A DNA stretch of 15,049 nt from Dehalococcoidia bacterium. GTDB taxonomy: Bacteria; Chloroflexota; Dehalococcoidia; Lucifugimonadales; Australimonadaceae. Below, one piece after another: positions 14,084 to 15,049 of this stretch (its first letter is position 1; every line of letters starts with the position of its first letter). Location of the stretch: the NCBI GenBank assembly GCA_021296055.1, contig JAGWBE010000008.1:22112-37160 (forward strand), in the 5' to 3' direction. Under the pieces are notes generated by a model that saw nothing but the letters and a program-made list of their open reading frames with translations, was not told the DNA's origin and searched no databases. The position numbers and the translations under genes are program-made.

Positions 14084-14599
14084 TTACGCGAACAGTTCCT
14101 TCAAGGCCGCCCAACGGGGGTCGGCCTCCGGCTCGCAAGCGCAAGCGCCTTCGTTGGCGTTGGCGCCGCAGGCGGGGCAGAGGCCGGCGCAGTCGTCGCG
14201 GCACACGGGGGCGATGGGCATAGCGGCGAGACGGTTCTGGCGGAGGGCCTCGGCGAGGTCGGTCTCGTGGTGGGCGTCGATGAGGAAGGCGCCGTCGTCT
14301 TCAGCGCCGTAAGAGACACGGCGGCCACTCTGAACGTCCACGCTCGGCAGGTACTCCTCGTCCACCTGGAGGCGCGCCCATGACGTGAAGGGGGTCAGGC
14401 AGCGTCCGCAGTCGGCGTCGTAGGTTACGCGCGCCGGGCCGAACACCCACACGCCGCGCGAGGTGCGAGTGAGCTTGAACTCGGCGGCGACGTGGCCTTG
14501 GGGGAGGCCGTCGGCCTCCCATACGCCCTGGTAGTCGAAGTTCCTGACGGCGCCGACGTTGTCTTTGAGAAGTCCGGCGAGGTTGACGCGAAGGCTCAT
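14084..14599 (-). CDS. DUF177 (YceD-like) protein
   Basis: The 171-residue protein belongs to the DUF177/YceD family, nearly always encoded immediately upstream of rpmF and implicated in 23S rRNA or large-subunit biogenesis in some organisms. It has the family pattern MSLRVNLAGLL at the start, the CGRCL pair (Cys64, Cys67) after a beta-rich region, an acidic FLIDAHHETDLAEALRQNRLAAMPIAPVC segment, and the C-terminal CAGLCPACGANANEGACAC (Cys137, Cys141, Cys144, Cys153, Cys155, with Cys133 just before). The cysteines could form a zinc site. The ATG at 14599 has GGAGG five bases upstream; a longer frame to 14752 would run through the promoter and is rejected. It is the first gene of the operon, behind a perfect TATAAT. 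Confidence 0.93.
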   Translation of the reverse strand: MSLRVNLAGLLKDNVGAVRNFDYQGVWEADGLPQGHVAAEFKLTRTSRGVWVFGPARVTYDADCGRCLTPFTSWARLQVDEEYLPSVDVQSGRRVSYGAEDDGAFLIDAHHETDLAEALRQNRLAAMPIAPVCRDDCAGLCPACGANANEGACACEPEADPRWAALKELFA

Positions 14600-14604
14600 A
14601 GCCC

Positions 14605-14609
14605 CCTCC
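14605..14609 (-). promoter_or_regulatory. Ribosome-binding site deciding the DUF177 start
   Basis: GGAGG on the minus strand lies five bases before the ATG at 14599, supporting that start over upstream in-frame codons. Confidence 0.75.
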
Positions 14610-14626
14610 GTGCGCTTGGCGTTCGC

Positions 14627-14632
14627 ATTATA
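14627..14632 (-). promoter_or_regulatory. -10 element of the DUF177-rpmF-fabD-nusB-acpP-UDG operon
   Basis: A perfect TATAAT on the minus strand lies 27 bases before the DUF177 ATG, leaving a leader of about 20 bases that includes the ribosome-binding site. No good -35 is seen 16-18 bases upstream (CAGCGA at the 17-base spacing), so the promoter may need an activator; see the phased repeats at 14676-14702. Confidence 0.55.
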
Positions 14633-14675
14633 CAGGCATCGCCCGCCGTTCGCTGCCCGGAGCATCCGGAATTTC

Positions 14676-14702
14676 TGTGAAAAAGTGTCACAATGTGTAA
14701 CA
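14676..14702. promoter_or_regulatory. Three 10-bp-phased TGT-type repeats, possible operator
   Basis: TGTGAAA (14676), TGTCACA (14686) and TGTAACA (14696) repeat with an exact 10-base period, placing them on one face of the helix. The second and third also form a near-palindrome, TGTCACA-ATG-TGTAACA, pairing at six of seven positions. The site lies about 45-70 bases upstream of the TATAAT that drives the DUF177 operon, an activator-like distance. It is AT-rich against a GC-rich background. The bound factor, if any, is unknown. Confidence 0.45.
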
Positions 14703-14961
14703 TTTACGCGGGGGCATCGGCGTGACGGCGCGACAAAAAGTCGCAGCGCCACGGCTATCGCGTAACAAGGGGAGGGCTGCGGCGCGACACATTGCGACAG
14801 GGGACTTGGCCGCCACAGGCCGACAGAGAAGGGCGACGAGGAACGGATGGGCGAGGGCGCGGACGTTCATAAGGGAAGGGTTTCATAGGCTCGCCGTTTG
14901 CGCAACAGAGGGATGTCGTAAGGGCGGTGGCGCCGCCCCCGCTTTTGCGAGGACAAATTTC
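14703..14961. other. Intergenic stretch without a supported gene
   Basis: No credible coding frame lies between the phased repeats and the right-hand MITE-like copy. The longest plus-strand frame (14722-15006) runs into the repeat and has arbitrary composition. Visible structure includes a short hairpin GCGAC-AAAAA-GTCGC (14730-14744), GCGACA twice ten bases apart (14784 and 14794), and GGCGG-TGGCG-CCGCC near 14926-14940. I see no tRNA or recognisable structured RNA; the stretch could still hold an unannotated small RNA or the promoter region of a gene beyond the edge. Confidence 0.4.
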
Positions 14962-14962
14962 G

Positions 14963-15049
14963 GAGACCTTTGCGTAATTCCTCTGTCTCCCCACCCCAAG
15001 AAATAAAAAAACCTTTTGTGGAGGATACCCCCACGCCCCCAGCCGAGGG
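14963..15049. mobile_element. MITE-like element, second copy, cut by the window edge
   Basis: This stretch starts with the terminal repeat GAGACCTTTGCGTAAT (14963-14978), exactly the reverse complement of the right end of the first copy. It then matches the left 89 bases of the element at 11222-11310 at roughly 91 percent. The internal hairpin is retained with one mismatch (GTGGAGG-ATA-CCCCCAC). The remaining half lies outside the window. Confidence 0.75.

Noticed and set aside
14676..14692. CRP/FNR-type site TGTGA...TCACA
   Set aside because: The half-sites are separated by seven bases rather than the six of the CRP consensus, and the 10-base direct repetition explains the sequence better.
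14653..14752. Longer DUF177 start reaching 14752
   Set aside because: It would translate through the TATAAT promoter and phased repeats; the ATG at 14599 has GGAGG at the right spacing and begins the conserved family sequence.
14703..14961. tRNA, RNase P RNA or other structured RNA in the right-hand gap
   Set aside because: No T-loop GGTTCRA-type motif or recognisable conserved core could be found by eye; only short local hairpins are visible.
14722..15006. Plus-strand frame of 94 codons at the right edge
   Set aside because: It runs into the MITE-like repeat, has composition typical of GC-rich non-coding DNA, and has no recognisable motif or ribosome-binding site.

Overview
The window is high-GC bacterial chromosome, densely coded with mostly housekeeping genes in two converging blocks. 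The organism is probably a high-GC, non-proteobacterial species. I lean toward Chloroflexota (Dehalococcoidia or SAR202-like), because RNase J, a family 4 Fe-S uracil-DNA glycosylase, a family with SufT-like DUF59 protein plus Mrp-type ATPase, and a DUF177-rpmF-fabD cluster occur together. That placement is inference from gene content only.

Plus-strand block (1-5577). The 3' part of ruvC overlaps ruvA (Holliday junction processing). It is followed by an unrecognised 100-residue protein, uvrB (excision repair), and a probable lipoprotein whose start overlaps the uvrB stop. A strong promoter, which would give a nearly leaderless transcript, then precedes a DUF59/MIP18-family gene and an Mrp/ApbC-type P-loop ATPase. 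This pair looks like an Fe-S cluster assembly or carrier module.

Boundary (5578-7122). A Fic/AMPylase gene (minus strand) sits between the converging blocks. Both its flanks carry AT-richer, diverged palindromic repeats built around GAATAA/TTATTC, including one perfect 13-bp inverted repeat and a 25-bp diverged direct repeat on either side. This is the part that looks most like accessory, possibly acquired, DNA.

Minus-strand block (read from 14599 down to 7123). A promoter with a perfect TATAAT drives DUF177 (YceD-like), rpmF, fabD, nusB, acpP and a family 4 uracil-DNA glycosylase. This is a ribosome/fatty-acid/antitermination cluster in which nusB separates fabD from acpP. A 145-bp MITE-like element follows, then RNase J (TTG start) and an FtsK/SpoIIIE DNA translocase. 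A second, truncated copy of the MITE-like element runs off the right edge of the window.

No tRNA, rRNA, CRISPR array, transposase or integrase was seen. I do not see a clear new multi-gene system. The best leads are the MITE-like repeat family, the palindrome-bracketed fic locus, the 10-bp-phased operator-like repeats upstream of the DUF177 operon, the Mrp-like ATPase lacking its CxxC motif, and a clamp-binding-like tail on the glycosylase.
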